Of a DNA stretch of 46,522 nt, positions 15,643-25,507 are shown piece after piece; position 1 is the stretch's first letter; each line of letters opens with the position of its first letter. This stretch comes from a virus. The stretch covers positions 1-46,522 of IMG/VR virus record IMGVR_UViG_3300023313_000011. One strand, written 5' to 3'. A model generated the notes under the pieces. The model saw only the letters and a program-made list of their open reading frames with translations. It was not told the origin of the DNA and made no database searches. A program made the position numbers and the translations under genes.

Positions 15643-15851
15643 GCGGGATATCGATATATAGAAAAATAACGCGTTCACTACTCGAGGAGTGGGTGCGCAT
15701 TAGTTGGAGTCTATCAGAGAGTTTTGAGGATTATCTGAAAAGACCACGAGCAGAGAGACTCATGCTCCACAAGGAGTTAAGCAAACAAATTGATAGGGCC
15801 TACGGAGGTGGAGGCTCTAAGAACGACAGGAACCAAGGTAGGACTTTCTAA
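15229..15851 (+). CDS. Tail assembly chaperone, long -1 frameshift form (G-T-type)
   Basis: The -1 frame relative to the short form is open from about 15540 and ends with TAA at 15849-15851, overlapping the tape measure ATG. Translated by hand it gives a coherent C-terminal segment (LLEEWVRISWSLSESF ... RAERLMLHKELSKQIDRAYG). Without a good start of its own (only an internal ATG at 15762 and a GTG), it must be read by frameshifting, as in lambda G-GT and most caudoviruses. No canonical X XXY YYZ heptamer is present in the overlap. The candidate slip sites are TTTT (15549-15552) and GGGA (15555-15558). The long product would be about 207 residues. Confidence 0.7.
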
Positions 15852-17602
15852 TGGCCCAAGCGACAACCACATACGATGTCATAACGCGTTATAAGCTGGA
15901 TGATCGCGCGTCAAGAAAGATGGACGTAATGTCCCGTCGATTTTCCAAACTATCTAGGAATTTACGACTGGCATCCGCCGGGTACTTGCTTGGTAGTGGT
16001 GTCAGGTCTTTAATGAAGCATACGGTAGGCTTCAACAGAGAGCTGGGCAAAGCGCGTAATTCCATGGCCACCGTTATTCAGATGTTCAACGAAGGTGCTA
16101 GCAGAGGCAGCGCTATGGAGATGTCCTCGAAGTTCATCGAACGTATGCGAAAGGATGCTAAGGAGACGGCTGGAACCATGATGGAGATGGTCGACTTCGC
16201 TAAGCAGATTTCAGCACCTCTCATGGAGGCTGGTATAACCATGGAAGGACTCGCGCAGTTCACCAAGAAGTCCATGGTAGCGGCAGCAGCAACGGGTGTT
16301 AGACAAGACGTGGCGGCAAACGATATCAGGCAGGCCATTCAACGTGGTGTGACTGTAAGAGATCCGTTAGCGAACATGTTGTTGAACTCCATCAAGATGT
16401 CCAGAAAAGAATTTGGCAAGCTCTCCAAGCAGATGAGAGCCAAGACATTATTTAGGGCCCTAGATAGTAAGGCCATTAAGGACGCAGAAAAGGCCTACAA
16501 GAAGAGCTTCGAAGGAAACTACTCGACAATGATCTCCAACCTTCAGGAATTTGGAGGCAAAGTCGGGGAGAAGCTTTTCGCTAAATTGACAAAATTATTC
16601 ATTAAGTTCAACAAGTGGTTCGACAAGAACAAAAATGCTGTTAACAGTATGGCCGATAGAATGGGCAATGCCTTGCTCACAGCGTTCAATACTGTCCAAA
16701 AAGTAGTTGGGTTCATAGTTGAACACAAAGAGCTATTCACACTCCTAGCCAAGGCAGCCCTAGTTGCTAAGACCGTCGGTGTTGTCTCGGATGTAACTAT
16801 GTTAGGGGCAGGCGCTTTAAACTTCGTTAGAACCGGTATGGGGGGTATGGCTGGAAGGACAGGAAGCAGTATCGTAGGAAGTGCTTTCGGAGCAGGAGCC
16901 AATGCTAAAGGGGTGGAGGCCATGGGAGTGGCTGTAACGTCCCTGGTAGGATCAGCTGCAGCGGGTTACGCGTTAGGTACGATGTTTGATGATCTATATG
17001 ATATATCAGGTAGATTGGTAGGTACATTCGATGCATTAGATACAGCTGCCATACAAGATAAGCTTAGAAAACAAGGAAAGATCAAGAACGTAAATGGATT
17101 GACACCAGAAGGTTATTTCAACGCTAGTGCCCATAATACCACAATGACAATGCCTCTTATTATAGCTAAGCAGAAGAAGATAATGCTAGATTTAAAGAGT
17201 AGATTGGAGGAATATGGTAAATTTGGGCATACCTATAGAGGTAAATTTTATAGTGCTAAGGGCACTCCTGCTTACATGGAGAAGGAAAAAGCATTAGCCT
17301 CTGCGACATCACTCCTCCATTCGATGGAAGGTATATTATCTATGGCTAACAAGAGACTGAATATAAGGTACTCTAGCGAGTGGACCAAAAGTATCGAGGA
17401 AAAGTGGGCCCGAGAACATAGCGCACTCTTCAAAGACGTCAAGGATAAAACCGATCCCAAGAACAACGTCAATATCGGCAAACTCGTCATTCAGGTAGAT
17501 AGCGACGATCCTGACCGCCTAGCACTAGGCCTAGAGGACCTCTTCAGTGACCTTCTCAAGAACGGCGCACAGGCAACTGGTGCTCTATACGAGGGCAGGT
17601 AA
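15851..17602 (+). CDS. Tape measure protein
   Basis: 583 residues. The first half is helical with repeated basic patches (RASRKMDVMSRRFSKLSRNL) and a phage minor tail pattern (ARNSMATVIQMFNEGASRG); glycine/alanine-rich hydrophobic segments lie at about 300-390, as expected for a membrane-crossing region. Its length sets the tail length; at about 1.5 angstrom per residue this gives a tail near 85-90 nm. The start overlaps the chaperone stop. Confidence 0.88.
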   Translation: MAQATTTYDVITRYKLDDRASRKMDVMSRRFSKLSRNLRLASAGYLLGSGVRSLMKHTVGFNRELGKARNSMATVIQMFNEGASRGSAMEMSSKFIERMRKDAKETAGTMMEMVDFAKQISAPLMEAGITMEGLAQFTKKSMVAAAATGVRQDVAANDIRQAIQRGVTVRDPLANMLLNSIKMSRKEFGKLSKQMRAKTLFRALDSKAIKDAEKAYKKSFEGNYSTMISNLQEFGGKVGEKLFAKLTKLFIKFNKWFDKNKNAVNSMADRMGNALLTAFNTVQKVVGFIVEHKELFTLLAKAALVAKTVGVVSDVTMLGAGALNFVRTGMGGMAGRTGSSIVGSAFGAGANAKGVEAMGVAVTSLVGSAAAGYALGTMFDDLYDISGRLVGTFDALDTAAIQDKLRKQGKIKNVNGLTPEGYFNASAHNTTMTMPLIIAKQKKIMLDLKSRLEEYGKFGHTYRGKFYSAKGTPAYMEKEKALASATSLLHSMEGILSMANKRLNIRYSSEWTKSIEEKWAREHSALFKDVKDKTDPKNNVNIGKLVIQVDSDDPDRLALGLEDLFSDLLKNGAQATGALYEGR

Positions 17603-18714
17603 TGGCTGTTCTCAATCTAAACGGTCCCCTGTCACAGGCGGAGGCGCGTGCCCTTCCTAAAGGGGAGAAATCCGTAAGCGGTGGTACTTTCTCTATTGTT
17701 GAGATCACAGAGGATGGTACCAACGGTGCTGAGTTCTATTGGGACGTTAACAATCGTAGTATCCCAAAACAACCATGGGGCGGAGGGGTCCAACAGAGGA
17801 CTTCGCGTATGGACTATCCGGGTACCGAAAATGTCACGGAGCAAGTCCTAGGATCGAACTTCACCAACTTCGACTTGAAAGGCGATTGGCAAGATAAATT
17901 CAACTCCGCTGGGTACGCCATAAAGACTTGGAAGGACTTCCAGGCCATGGTACGCAGGGGAAACATAACGCGTATTGAATTTAAGAGTATGGCCTTCACA
18001 GGCATCATCACTGATTTCGCTTGGACCTATCGCAGAGAGTACGATATAGGGTACAGCATCACTTTCAGCCCGCACAGACGCGTTGATGACGCCCCCTCAC
18101 GCAAGAACCTCGTAGCTCACGACAAGTCACCCTCTGAGTTATCGGACAAGATAAAGCTAGCTATCCAGAATGATATGAAGAGTATCAACGATAGGGCTCC
18201 CTCTGCGCAGTTGGCGGGCAGTTTGGGCTCCGACCTGCTCAAGGATCTTGAGAACCTAACGGACTCATCCAACGCTTTCGACATCGTGAACACCCAGCGC
18301 ATCCTGGCCATCGGGGCGGACAAGGGCCTAAGCCTTCGCAAGGCCATCGCAATCACTGACCTTGTTGTAGCTCGAGCGGCTCGCTTGAGTGAACGCGTTA
18401 AGGCCGTGCGAGCTGACACCTCACTGCTCTACCAGACACCACTCAGTGTACTCCACATGGAGTCTTGGGCCCGTGGGTTGAACGCATCGGCCCTGCGAAT
18501 AGCTGTGGATGGATATGATGCCAAGAAACAACTTCGAAGAAGGGCAGACCCTAGAGCGAAAGCCCTGTACCGCCCCTTCGCTGGTGAGAGTCTCTACTCC
18601 ATATCTAACAGATTCTACAACACTCCACAGCGTTGGCGAGAGATCAAAACCAGAAACAATTTAACATACACTCAGATGACGGGCCTTGAGCTCCTCATCA
18701 TACCAGAAGAATAA
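17602..18714 (+). CDS. Baseplate protein with C-terminal LysM (DNA circularisation/Mu gp43-like)
   Basis: 370 residues. The last 50 form a LysM-like peptidoglycan-binding domain (FAGESLYSISNRFYNTPQRW, NNLT). The N-terminal half resembles the Mu gpN-type DNA circularisation domain, with WRYRRE- and TFSPH-like patches. Located between the tape measure and the hub protein, as in Mu. LysM would bring the baseplate to peptidoglycan. Confidence 0.75.
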   Translation: MAVLNLNGPLSQAEARALPKGEKSVSGGTFSIVEITEDGTNGAEFYWDVNNRSIPKQPWGGGVQQRTSRMDYPGTENVTEQVLGSNFTNFDLKGDWQDKFNSAGYAIKTWKDFQAMVRRGNITRIEFKSMAFTGIITDFAWTYRREYDIGYSITFSPHRRVDDAPSRKNLVAHDKSPSELSDKIKLAIQNDMKSINDRAPSAQLAGSLGSDLLKDLENLTDSSNAFDIVNTQRILAIGADKGLSLRKAIAITDLVVARAARLSERVKAVRADTSLLYQTPLSVLHMESWARGLNASALRIAVDGYDAKKQLRRRADPRAKALYRPFAGESLYSISNRFYNTPQRWREIKTRNNLTYTQMTGLELLIIPEE

Positions 18715-20156
18715 TGCCTAAAATTCCAAGCATATTAGACTCAGGTCACATTCGAAAGAGCGTGTACCATCCCAAAGCGTTGGTTATCATCCGCGCCTTG
18801 GCGGAGACGTTTGGCGAGGAACAACAAAAGCTTTCTTTCTGGACTATACCAACAAGCTTCCATATTACGCGTAATTCCTACCGCCAGCCCGACAGCTGGA
18901 GCATAGAATTCGATAGCAAGGACTTCCCAATCCAGCCTAGCCTGGTACGTACGGGGCAGGTCACTATCTACCTCTATGATTCTATCAAGCCGGAGATAGA
19001 GCGAGGCGACGTTAGGGACAAGGAGCCACTCATTACGGGTCTGTTGGATTCTGTATCGGTGGAGTTCTCCGAGAGTGGAAGGACGGTCTCCTTCGATGGG
19101 CAGGACATGACCTCCCTATTCGTAGGTACTCAATTCAAGAGGCGCAGAAGGAACTTCAACAACCTTCGCCTGGACAAGGCCCTCGAAAACCTAATGGGAG
19201 AGGTCGACAAGAGTGGCGAGATGAGTCTAATCCTAGACATCCCATTTAGCCCAAGCAAACTACCTATCATTGGCAGGTCTGTGAGCCGCACCAATAAAAA
19301 GGGATTCCCCGCCAAAAAAGGTGAGAAGTACTGGGACGTCATGTACAATCTAGCCCTGAAACATGGGTTCATCCTCTACGTCAAGGGACTGACATTGATT
19401 CTGTCTCTGCCAGAAACCCTAGAGGGCACCACACCAGATAGGCCTAACAAGATATCTGAGACGGAGAAGGCAAGACTCCAGGCCATCGACACGAAACGCA
19501 GAAAACAAGCTGAGTCCACCTTCCTGATGGTGTGGGGCAAGAATTTAGAGAGCGTCAACATGGAAAGAACCATGGGAAAGCAACGTGTCCCTCAGATTGA
19601 GGTCACTGCCTATGACGCCAAAAAGAGGAAGACCCTCATCGGGAAGTACCCTGAAAAGAAGCAGGTCGTGGTTGACGGGTTAGGCACAAAGAGAAACTCC
19701 GTGATAACCTCGGTGGTTTACGGGATAACGGACATCGATACCCTCCGAACCCTAGCGAAGCTTCAGTACACGTTGATAGCGAGGAGCGAGCAGCTTGTCA
19801 ACATCAAGACTCGTGACATGGAAGACGACAACGGTAGCTCCCTGCTCTATATTGGCACGGGTGATCGCGTGTGGGTGGCCTTCGACCCGTACAACACAGA
19901 AGGCCTTGCCAAGGTCCCTAAAGAAAGACGCGTTAGGTGGCTCATGGATAGGTCATGGACCTTAGAGGCAGCCACTATCTTCGCAGAGGGATTCGAGCGC
20001 GCTAAGACCTTCAACAAGCCTTTCTTTGTCCGAGAGGCTACCATTGATTGGTCTAAAGATGATGGTGTATCTATCGAGATTCGTATGGTAAACTTCGTTA
20101 CAACATCGGGTTCACAAGGCGAATCAAATGTAAAGGAGGCCAAGAGCAATGTCTAA
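18714..20156 (+). CDS. Baseplate hub protein (Mu gp44/gpP, T4 gp27-like)
   Basis: 480 residues directly before the spike gene. The first half has the strand-rich hub pattern (PTSFHITRNSYRQPDSWSIE, then YLYDSIKPEIERGD) of late-control-D-type hub proteins; RRRRNFNNLRLD follows. The hub connects tube and baseplate and carries the spike. Overlap of the start (TAATG) with the previous gene and of the end with the spike gene supports a complex. Confidence 0.8.
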   Translation: MPKIPSILDSGHIRKSVYHPKALVIIRALAETFGEEQQKLSFWTIPTSFHITRNSYRQPDSWSIEFDSKDFPIQPSLVRTGQVTIYLYDSIKPEIERGDVRDKEPLITGLLDSVSVEFSESGRTVSFDGQDMTSLFVGTQFKRRRRNFNNLRLDKALENLMGEVDKSGEMSLILDIPFSPSKLPIIGRSVSRTNKKGFPAKKGEKYWDVMYNLALKHGFILYVKGLTLILSLPETLEGTTPDRPNKISETEKARLQAIDTKRRKQAESTFLMVWGKNLESVNMERTMGKQRVPQIEVTAYDAKKRKTLIGKYPEKKQVVVDGLGTKRNSVITSVVYGITDIDTLRTLAKLQYTLIARSEQLVNIKTRDMEDDNGSSLLYIGTGDRVWVAFDPYNTEGLAKVPKERRVRWLMDRSWTLEAATIFAEGFERAKTFNKPFFVREATIDWSKDDGVSIEIRMVNFVTTSGSQGESNVKEAKSNV

Positions 20157-20721
20157 TATTTTACGCACCAAACACAAGAGGAAAGTACGCAAGCGCTTCG
20201 ACCTGACGGGACTGAACAAGACACTAGAAGGGCTTGGATTCACAAAGGGTTTCTGCACGTGCCTAGGCACCGTTGTGGCTGACCCTGACAATGCTGAGGA
20301 CTTCGACCTTGACGGCGAAGATTTGACCGTGGAGGTTGAGTTACATCCGTCTGGCACTCAACTCACGGTACGCGTTGGCAGCGTAGCTGGTGGACAAGGC
20401 TTGGGAATTTGGGGAGTGCCTCCTGTAGGCGCTGAGGTGCTCGTTGCTATCCCTGATGGGGACCTCGACTTTGAGCCCTTGATAGTGAGCTTCTACTCGA
20501 CGGGGCAGATGCCCTCTGACGTAGGACCCCTCAAAATAGTGATATCCGCCCCAGTTGGCGGCGAGGTCTACATTCACGACGGCAGTGGCGACGTATCACC
20601 TCTCGTGAAACAAGCTGCCTTCGATGCACATATTCACCCCACTGGCGTAGGTCCGTCCGATGTACCGACTAACGCGTTACCTGACTCTCTCTCCTACACT
20701 GAGGTACTGAAAGCAAAATGA
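20149..20721 (+). CDS. Baseplate spike (Mu gp45/gpV-like)
   Basis: 190 residues. After a short N-terminus, an OB-like region (LTVRVGSVAGGQGLGIWGVP, PVGAEVLVAIPDGD) and a C-terminal strand tip with histidines (DAHIHPTG) fit phage spikes that puncture the outer membrane. Metal-binding histidines at the tip are a usual feature. It overlaps both neighbours. Confidence 0.78.
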   Translation: MSNILRTKHKRKVRKRFDLTGLNKTLEGLGFTKGFCTCLGTVVADPDNAEDFDLDGEDLTVEVELHPSGTQLTVRVGSVAGGQGLGIWGVPPVGAEVLVAIPDGDLDFEPLIVSFYSTGQMPSDVGPLKIVISAPVGGEVYIHDGSGDVSPLVKQAAFDAHIHPTGVGPSDVPTNALPDSLSYTEVLKAK

Positions 20722-21194
20722 GCGTTCTATCACAATTCAGCTTGCAAAATGCCTTCGTCACGGAGTTCGGTAAGTTATCCAGCTCCACGGCCATTGCTGA
20801 CGCGTTTGGTAATTATTTCAAGAAGTCCTCGTTGGCAGGCGTGAACCCTGTACCCTCACAGGTGCTCCTAGCCAGGGACGCCATGGCGGCTGCATTGGTC
20901 CTCCCCAATGGGAGCTCCCCTTCGCAGGCAGCTAGTGCTATATCCTCATCCCTAGGAGTGTTTTGGGTCACACTGGCAGCGGCGGCGTCTACGGTTTGGC
21001 CGGCAGCCACAGCGATAACCCCTCCTCCTGGGATAGCAGCACTGTCAGATTCATTGATTTCTGTGCTTCAGGACAATGCTTCACAGGACGTCACACTTTC
21101 CCAAGCTGCAGACGCGTTAGCCGCTGTTATACACCCTGCAGCAGGCACAGGTGGAACGGCTCTAATAGGAGGAGTGGCCACGCCAATTTCATAA
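20718..21194 (+). CDS. Hypothetical baseplate-region protein
   Basis: 158 residues, alanine/serine-rich with several hydrophobic stretches (about 75-110) and no charged clusters. It lies inside the baseplate cluster, between spike and wedge genes, with ATGA and TAATG overlaps. No family is recognised; a small structural or membrane-contacting role is possible. Confidence 0.5.
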   Translation: MSVLSQFSLQNAFVTEFGKLSSSTAIADAFGNYFKKSSLAGVNPVPSQVLLARDAMAAALVLPNGSSPSQAASAISSSLGVFWVTLAAAASTVWPAATAITPPPGIAALSDSLISVLQDNASQDVTLSQAADALAAVIHPAAGTGGTALIGGVATPIS

Positions 21195-21598
21195 TGCCTA
21201 CCAAAATAGAACAAGAAATGCTCGAGTTGTTTGGGAAGGACATCCTTTTCAAGAACGACTACGAGGTATCCCCTAGCGGAGACTACAAGACCTTAGAGGG
21301 CTTGGATAATCTCAAGGAAGCCGTATACCGGCGTCTCATAACGGTGCCTGGGGAATATATCTTCGTGCCTCAATATGGCGTAGGTGTGCTCAAATACCTG
21401 AAACAACGCGTAACACCAGGGCTCGTGACAGGTCTTCAAAACACTATCACAGAGCAACTCTACAGAGAATCGCGAATTGACAGCGTGGAGGAGGTCATCG
21501 TGGCCTTCGAAGACAACGTCATGCGAATATCCATCATTTTAAAGGTATCCGGACGGACCGTTAAATTCCGACCGTTTCAATTCAAGGAGCTACAATAA
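21194..21598 (+). CDS. Baseplate wedge protein (gp25/gp46-like)
   Basis: 134 residues starting MPTKIEQEMLELFG at the TAATG overlap. The frame is open further upstream inside the previous gene but no start there is needed. The lysozyme-like gp25 pattern is visible (EAVYRRLITVPGEYIFVPQYG). gp25/W-type proteins initiate baseplate and sheath assembly. Order spike, gp25-like, J-like is conserved in Mu- and P2-type phages. Confidence 0.8.
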   Translation: MPTKIEQEMLELFGKDILFKNDYEVSPSGDYKTLEGLDNLKEAVYRRLITVPGEYIFVPQYGVGVLKYLKQRVTPGLVTGLQNTITEQLYRESRIDSVEEVIVAFEDNVMRISIILKVSGRTVKFRPFQFKELQ

Positions 21599-22677
21599 TG
21601 CCTATCGCACCATCCTTCGACGACCTAGAGATACTAGGGAAAGCGGAGCTCATTATCAACAGACCTGACCTACAGGCCGCGGAGGGGGACATCACAGAGA
21701 TGCTCATAAAAGCCGCCGCTGCCATGGCAGACAGGTGCATCGAGTACTCAGCTTCCTCGTTTCGCGATACCTTCGTTGACGGCGCAAGTGGGCAGGCCCT
21801 GACGGACCTCGCCAACGACCATTGGGCCATTCAGCGAAATACTGCGGTGGCAGCCACAGGGTCCGTTGACTTCACACGTGTAGCAGCCACAGGTCCAGCG
21901 GGCACCATACCTTCGGGTACTGTCGTCGCTACGGCCATTAGCTCGGACGGTACACGTTTTACGTACACCACGGACATCAACCTACCTTTTGCGCTCAACG
22001 AGACCGGCGCCAAATCAGTACCTGTTACAGCGCAAGAGCTAGGTCCTGGCAGCAACGCCGCCATCGGACAAGTGAACGTGGTCGCATCCACACTCTTTGA
22101 GGCGTTTACCGTGACCAATCCGGGCCTTCTTGTCGGAGGTACGGATGCCGAGACTGACGCTGAATTACGCGTTAGGATCCAGGAATTCCCGTCGTCCTTA
22201 AGAAGAGGGACCCTCCCAGCCCTTGAGGCAGGTGCCAAGACCGTGGCGGGGGTATCCCTGGCCAGCGCCTTCGAGGACGCACAAGGTTTCGTGTCAGTGT
22301 ACGTTGCGGACGTTGCAGGTAATGCTAACACGCAGATGATCAACGATGTACAGGACGAATTAGACACGAATTGGAAGTGCGCTGGTACTATCCTAAGTGT
22401 CCTAGTAGGCACACCATTGTCGACAGATGTGGACTATTCCATCACGGTTAGACCAGGGACTGACGTGTTCGCTCTTGAGACTCTCATTCAGGCAGCCATC
22501 GAGGGTACCATGAATAAGCTCAAAATGGGCGATACTTTGAGTGTTTCTTCATTAAATACAGCTATTACGAACGTAGATATTGACAACATCACCGTAGTCA
22601 GTGTAAACTTACCAGCGGCGGACATTGCACCGTTCAACAATCAAGTAATCAAACCAGGGACTATCACAAGGTCTTAA
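21598..22677 (+). CDS. Baseplate J-like protein (gp47/gp6-like)
   Basis: 359 residues with the J family signature: ASSFRDTFVDGASGQALTDL, VAATGSVDFTR, then GGTDAETDAELRVRIQEF and a C-terminal region (VDYSITVRPGTD). J proteins build the wedge ring of contractile baseplates. Start overlaps the gp25-like stop. Confidence 0.85.
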   Translation: MPIAPSFDDLEILGKAELIINRPDLQAAEGDITEMLIKAAAAMADRCIEYSASSFRDTFVDGASGQALTDLANDHWAIQRNTAVAATGSVDFTRVAATGPAGTIPSGTVVATAISSDGTRFTYTTDINLPFALNETGAKSVPVTAQELGPGSNAAIGQVNVVASTLFEAFTVTNPGLLVGGTDAETDAELRVRIQEFPSSLRRGTLPALEAGAKTVAGVSLASAFEDAQGFVSVYVADVAGNANTQMINDVQDELDTNWKCAGTILSVLVGTPLSTDVDYSITVRPGTDVFALETLIQAAIEGTMNKLKMGDTLSVSSLNTAITNVDIDNITVVSVNLPAADIAPFNNQVIKPGTITRS

Positions 22678-22678
22678 T

Positions 22679-23530
22679 ATGGCAGAACAAGACTACATAG
22701 ACCACGTATTGGCCGCCCTCCCTAAGTGGTTTTCGGACCATCCTAGGGCGCAGGAAACTGTTAAGGCGTTGGCTAAGGTCATGCAGTCAGCTGAGGATAT
22801 CACAGCCTTCTGGGCAGATCAAGCCGAAATCCTCCTGGCCGTCGGGGCCGTTGGGAATGAGCCTGACTGGTTATCCCAGCATGCCGCCGATAGAGGGTCA
22901 GCCAGACAGGCCAACGAGACGGACGCCTCCTTAAGAACGCGTTTACGCTCTGTGGCAGAGGCACTGACTTTGAGCTCCGTGTTGACAGCTGCCCAGGCCG
23001 TGGTGACCGCCGAGGGGATATCAGGCACCGTCGGTGTGTTCGAGCTTCGCCCTAGCAGAGCCTTCTTCCTGGTAAATAGTGCTGACGTGGCTGGGCCTCC
23101 TGGGACCATAACAGGAACGGCGCCCAACATGGTATTCACGCCCCCTGCACAATTCAACCCGTTCAACCCTAAGTACGATGGCGTGATAGGACACACCCTG
23201 AACATCATCCAGGCAGGTAACCCAGCTAACGTAGGGGCTTTCGACGTGACGGGTATCGTAGGTGACACCATAACGTACCAGAACGCGTCTGGAGTACCAG
23301 ATACCGCGGAATACTCCATTGTGAGACGCGTAGCGGACGGGTCTAACATCGTCGCTAAGAGACACTCCTACTTCAATCGAGGATGGCGCATGGGAGGGAA
23401 CTCCCCCACCCTCGTCGTAATACTCCCATTTGGCTGCACGGAGGCAACCCGTACCTCTGTAGCAGAATCATTAAGAACAAAGAAAGGGGCCGGCATTCGC
23501 TTAGTTGTGGAATGTCGAGCTAATCCATAA
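22679..23530 (+). CDS. Baseplate/tail protein (gp48/gpI-like)
   Basis: 283 residues following J. The N-terminus is helical (LPKWFSDHPRAQETVKALAKV, DITAFWADQAEILL) as in gpI/gp48 proteins that link the wedge to the fibre, while residues about 145-230 form an extra beta domain (PPAQFNPFNPKYDGVIGH). The extra domain is longer than in P2 gpI. Confidence 0.65.
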   Translation: MAEQDYIDHVLAALPKWFSDHPRAQETVKALAKVMQSAEDITAFWADQAEILLAVGAVGNEPDWLSQHAADRGSARQANETDASLRTRLRSVAEALTLSSVLTAAQAVVTAEGISGTVGVFELRPSRAFFLVNSADVAGPPGTITGTAPNMVFTPPAQFNPFNPKYDGVIGHTLNIIQAGNPANVGAFDVTGIVGDTITYQNASGVPDTAEYSIVRRVADGSNIVAKRHSYFNRGWRMGGNSPTLVVILPFGCTEATRTSVAESLRTKKGAGIRLVVECRANP

Positions 23531-23531
23531 T

Positions 23532-24680
23532 ATGCCAGTAGTACCAGCAAACATAATTACACCTCACTCTTCTGTGGAGTACAATGATGGCGAGGGTCTA
23601 GTTCATACTGACCTAAATGCTCAACAAGCGCAAATGAACGCACGCTTTACTGACGTGTTAGGCTCTGGCCTAAATTCCAGTGGAGACTATCCTAGCATAG
23701 TGGCCTCAATATCAAGCACCTCAACGCTGTTTGTACCTAAGGCAGGCCAGGCATATTTATCCCCAGGAGCAGGGTTGACCCTCAATATGGCATCTGGATG
23801 GATCGGCCAGAAGAACCCTCTATTCTCTACATTTGATGGAACAAATCCAGAACTCATAATGGCAAGAGTAGAATTAGGCGCAGGTCCTCACTTTACATTG
23901 GACGCAGCTGACGTGGTAAACCCTAGGATTGACCTGGTACAAGTAAGGCTGTCCGAAGTAGCTAATTCCTCTATTTCTCGTGATTTTAAGGATGCTGTGA
24001 CCGGGTTCCTTACGACGCAGGTGCAGAATAAGTCTAAAAGTGTACAGGTAGAATTCAGCATCAAAGTTGGTACTCCTGCAGCATCCCCTGTAGCACCTGT
24101 TGTAGATGCAGGTTGGGCATTAATGGCTAAAATTACTGTACAGGCTAATGCCACTGTAGTAGCCACACCAGATCTTCTAGATATGAGGATGCCTATGAAG
24201 ACCTATACCTATAGGATGAACCATACAGCTTTAGGGTTACATCAGCCAGGGGTAGCGTGGGACGTAGTTACAGCGGATCGCGCTAGTAAATTGGATAATA
24301 GTTTGAACAAAGCTTTAGCATTCTGCCCAGCTGGATTTAGCAACATGCGCGTAATAGGAGTGTTTCTAAACGCTGTCATAGCAGGCAATGATAGTTCAGC
24401 TAAATTGGTATCTTATACAGATTCCGTGGCAGTTAGCACTGTAGTAGAAGATATGACAAGTACTTTGGTACCTGGAGGAGGATTATTCGGATTAGCATAT
24501 ACGGCTGTAAATCCACAGAGGCCTATATGGTCAAATGTTTATGGCGTACATGAAAACCTAACGGATAGTGTAGGCTTTCCTGTATCTCATTCCCTATTTA
24601 GGAGAGTCGCCTTAGAAATTGGCGGAGGTTCTGGTTCTGAGGTTTTTGAGGTCGGATTCGTCATGGCAGGCGACCTGTAG
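23532..24680 (+). CDS. Tail fibre-type protein
   Basis: 382 residues from the ATG right after the previous stop; the frame is open 27 bases further upstream into the previous gene. Beta-rich with DVLGSGLNSSGDYPSIVASIS and PGAGLTLNMASG, typical for virion surface proteins. Codon use is more AT-rich than in the baseplate genes, which suggests a different origin. First gene of the fibre/host-range block. Confidence 0.55.
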   Translation: MPVVPANIITPHSSVEYNDGEGLVHTDLNAQQAQMNARFTDVLGSGLNSSGDYPSIVASISSTSTLFVPKAGQAYLSPGAGLTLNMASGWIGQKNPLFSTFDGTNPELIMARVELGAGPHFTLDAADVVNPRIDLVQVRLSEVANSSISRDFKDAVTGFLTTQVQNKSKSVQVEFSIKVGTPAASPVAPVVDAGWALMAKITVQANATVVATPDLLDMRMPMKTYTYRMNHTALGLHQPGVAWDVVTADRASKLDNSLNKALAFCPAGFSNMRVIGVFLNAVIAGNDSSAKLVSYTDSVAVSTVVEDMTSTLVPGGGLFGLAYTAVNPQRPIWSNVYGVHENLTDSVGFPVSHSLFRRVALEIGGGSGSEVFEVGFVMAGDL

Positions 24681-24683
24681 AAA

Positions 24684-25028
24684 ATGACTGACGTCGAGAA
24701 AATGATCATGGACCTTCTTAAGAAGATCAACGAGTGTCAGTCTGAAATGATGCAGAAAATCACCACCAACACGACAAACATCCAACACCTTACGCGCACG
24801 TTGAATAGCCTTGACAAGGTTGTTCGACTAGGCAACGGGTCGTCTCTGGTGTCAGTCGTATCTAAGCTCGAACAAGAAATCGAACGTATTGAGGAGACAG
24901 CTATGGAGCAGCTCCAAGCAATCGAACTCAGCGCCTCTAAGAGGCACTCTAGTCGCAAAGAAATCTACATGGCCCTCATAGCCATGCTCACTAGCGCCAT
25001 AGCGGCAGGGGTATCGGTAATCAAGTGA
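24684..25028 (+). CDS. Coiled-coil protein with C-terminal membrane segment (holin/XhlA-like)
   Basis: 114 residues. Long coiled coil (about 1-85, MTDVEKMIMDLLKKINECQ ... LEQEIERIEE), then MALIAMLTSAIAAGVSVI as a single membrane segment at the C-terminus. This is the layout of XhlA-like lysis accessory proteins, but it lies in the fibre cluster. An alternative is a fibre trimerisation or membrane-contact protein. The stop overlaps the next GTG (GTGA). Confidence 0.5.
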   Translation: MTDVEKMIMDLLKKINECQSEMMQKITTNTTNIQHLTRTLNSLDKVVRLGNGSSLVSVVSKLEQEIERIEETAMEQLQAIELSASKRHSSRKEIYMALIAMLTSAIAAGVSVIK

Positions 25029-25507
25029 CTCCTAGAGTCCGCATAAGGCAGAGTGACATCCGCCAAAACACGCCCAACACTCCCTCTAGGGATGCGGGTG
25101 AGGAGCTATCGTCGAGAGGACGGTACTTCGAGGCGGACTGTACTGCTACGGATGTTGTTGGGGACTTTGTTAGAGTCACTGGCGCTCCTGTTAACGCGTT
25201 CTACCAAGTTGGTAACGTCGACATCACCATCCCAGCGCATATGCCTGTAGCGGGCATAATCACGGAGAAGTCCACCCTTACGCGTTGTTTTGTGGTCAGG
25301 TTTGGCATCGTTGACGTGGGACTATTCCCTTCACCCCCGGTGTTAGTGCCAGGACAAAAGTATTGGGTAGGTTTCGACGGGCGCTTGACTCCCTCGATGC
25401 CCGTGCCTGTATCAGGAATTTCAATAGTGCAGCTCATAGGGCATGCGCTTTCACAAAATGAGCTACTTCTCTTAGAGGGCTCCACACCATTCAAGTTGAA
25501 ACGATGA
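25025..25507 (+). CDS. Hypothetical beta-rich virion protein
   Basis: 160 residues from a GTG start overlapping the previous stop. Beta-rich (YFEADCTATDVVGDFVRVTG, PGQKYWVGFDGRLT), which suggests a small surface or decoration domain. No catalytic motif seen. Confidence 0.5.
   Translation: MTPRVRIRQSDIRQNTPNTPSRDAGEELSSRGRYFEADCTATDVVGDFVRVTGAPVNAFYQVGNVDITIPAHMPVAGIITEKSTLTRCFVVRFGIVDVGLFPSPPVLVPGQKYWVGFDGRLTPSMPVPVSGISIVQLIGHALSQNELLLLEGSTPFKLKR

Noticed and set aside
20963-21193. Upstream extension of the gp25-like gene
   Set aside because: It overlaps the preceding gene in another frame and contains low-quality sequence; the TAATG start at 21194 fits the family.
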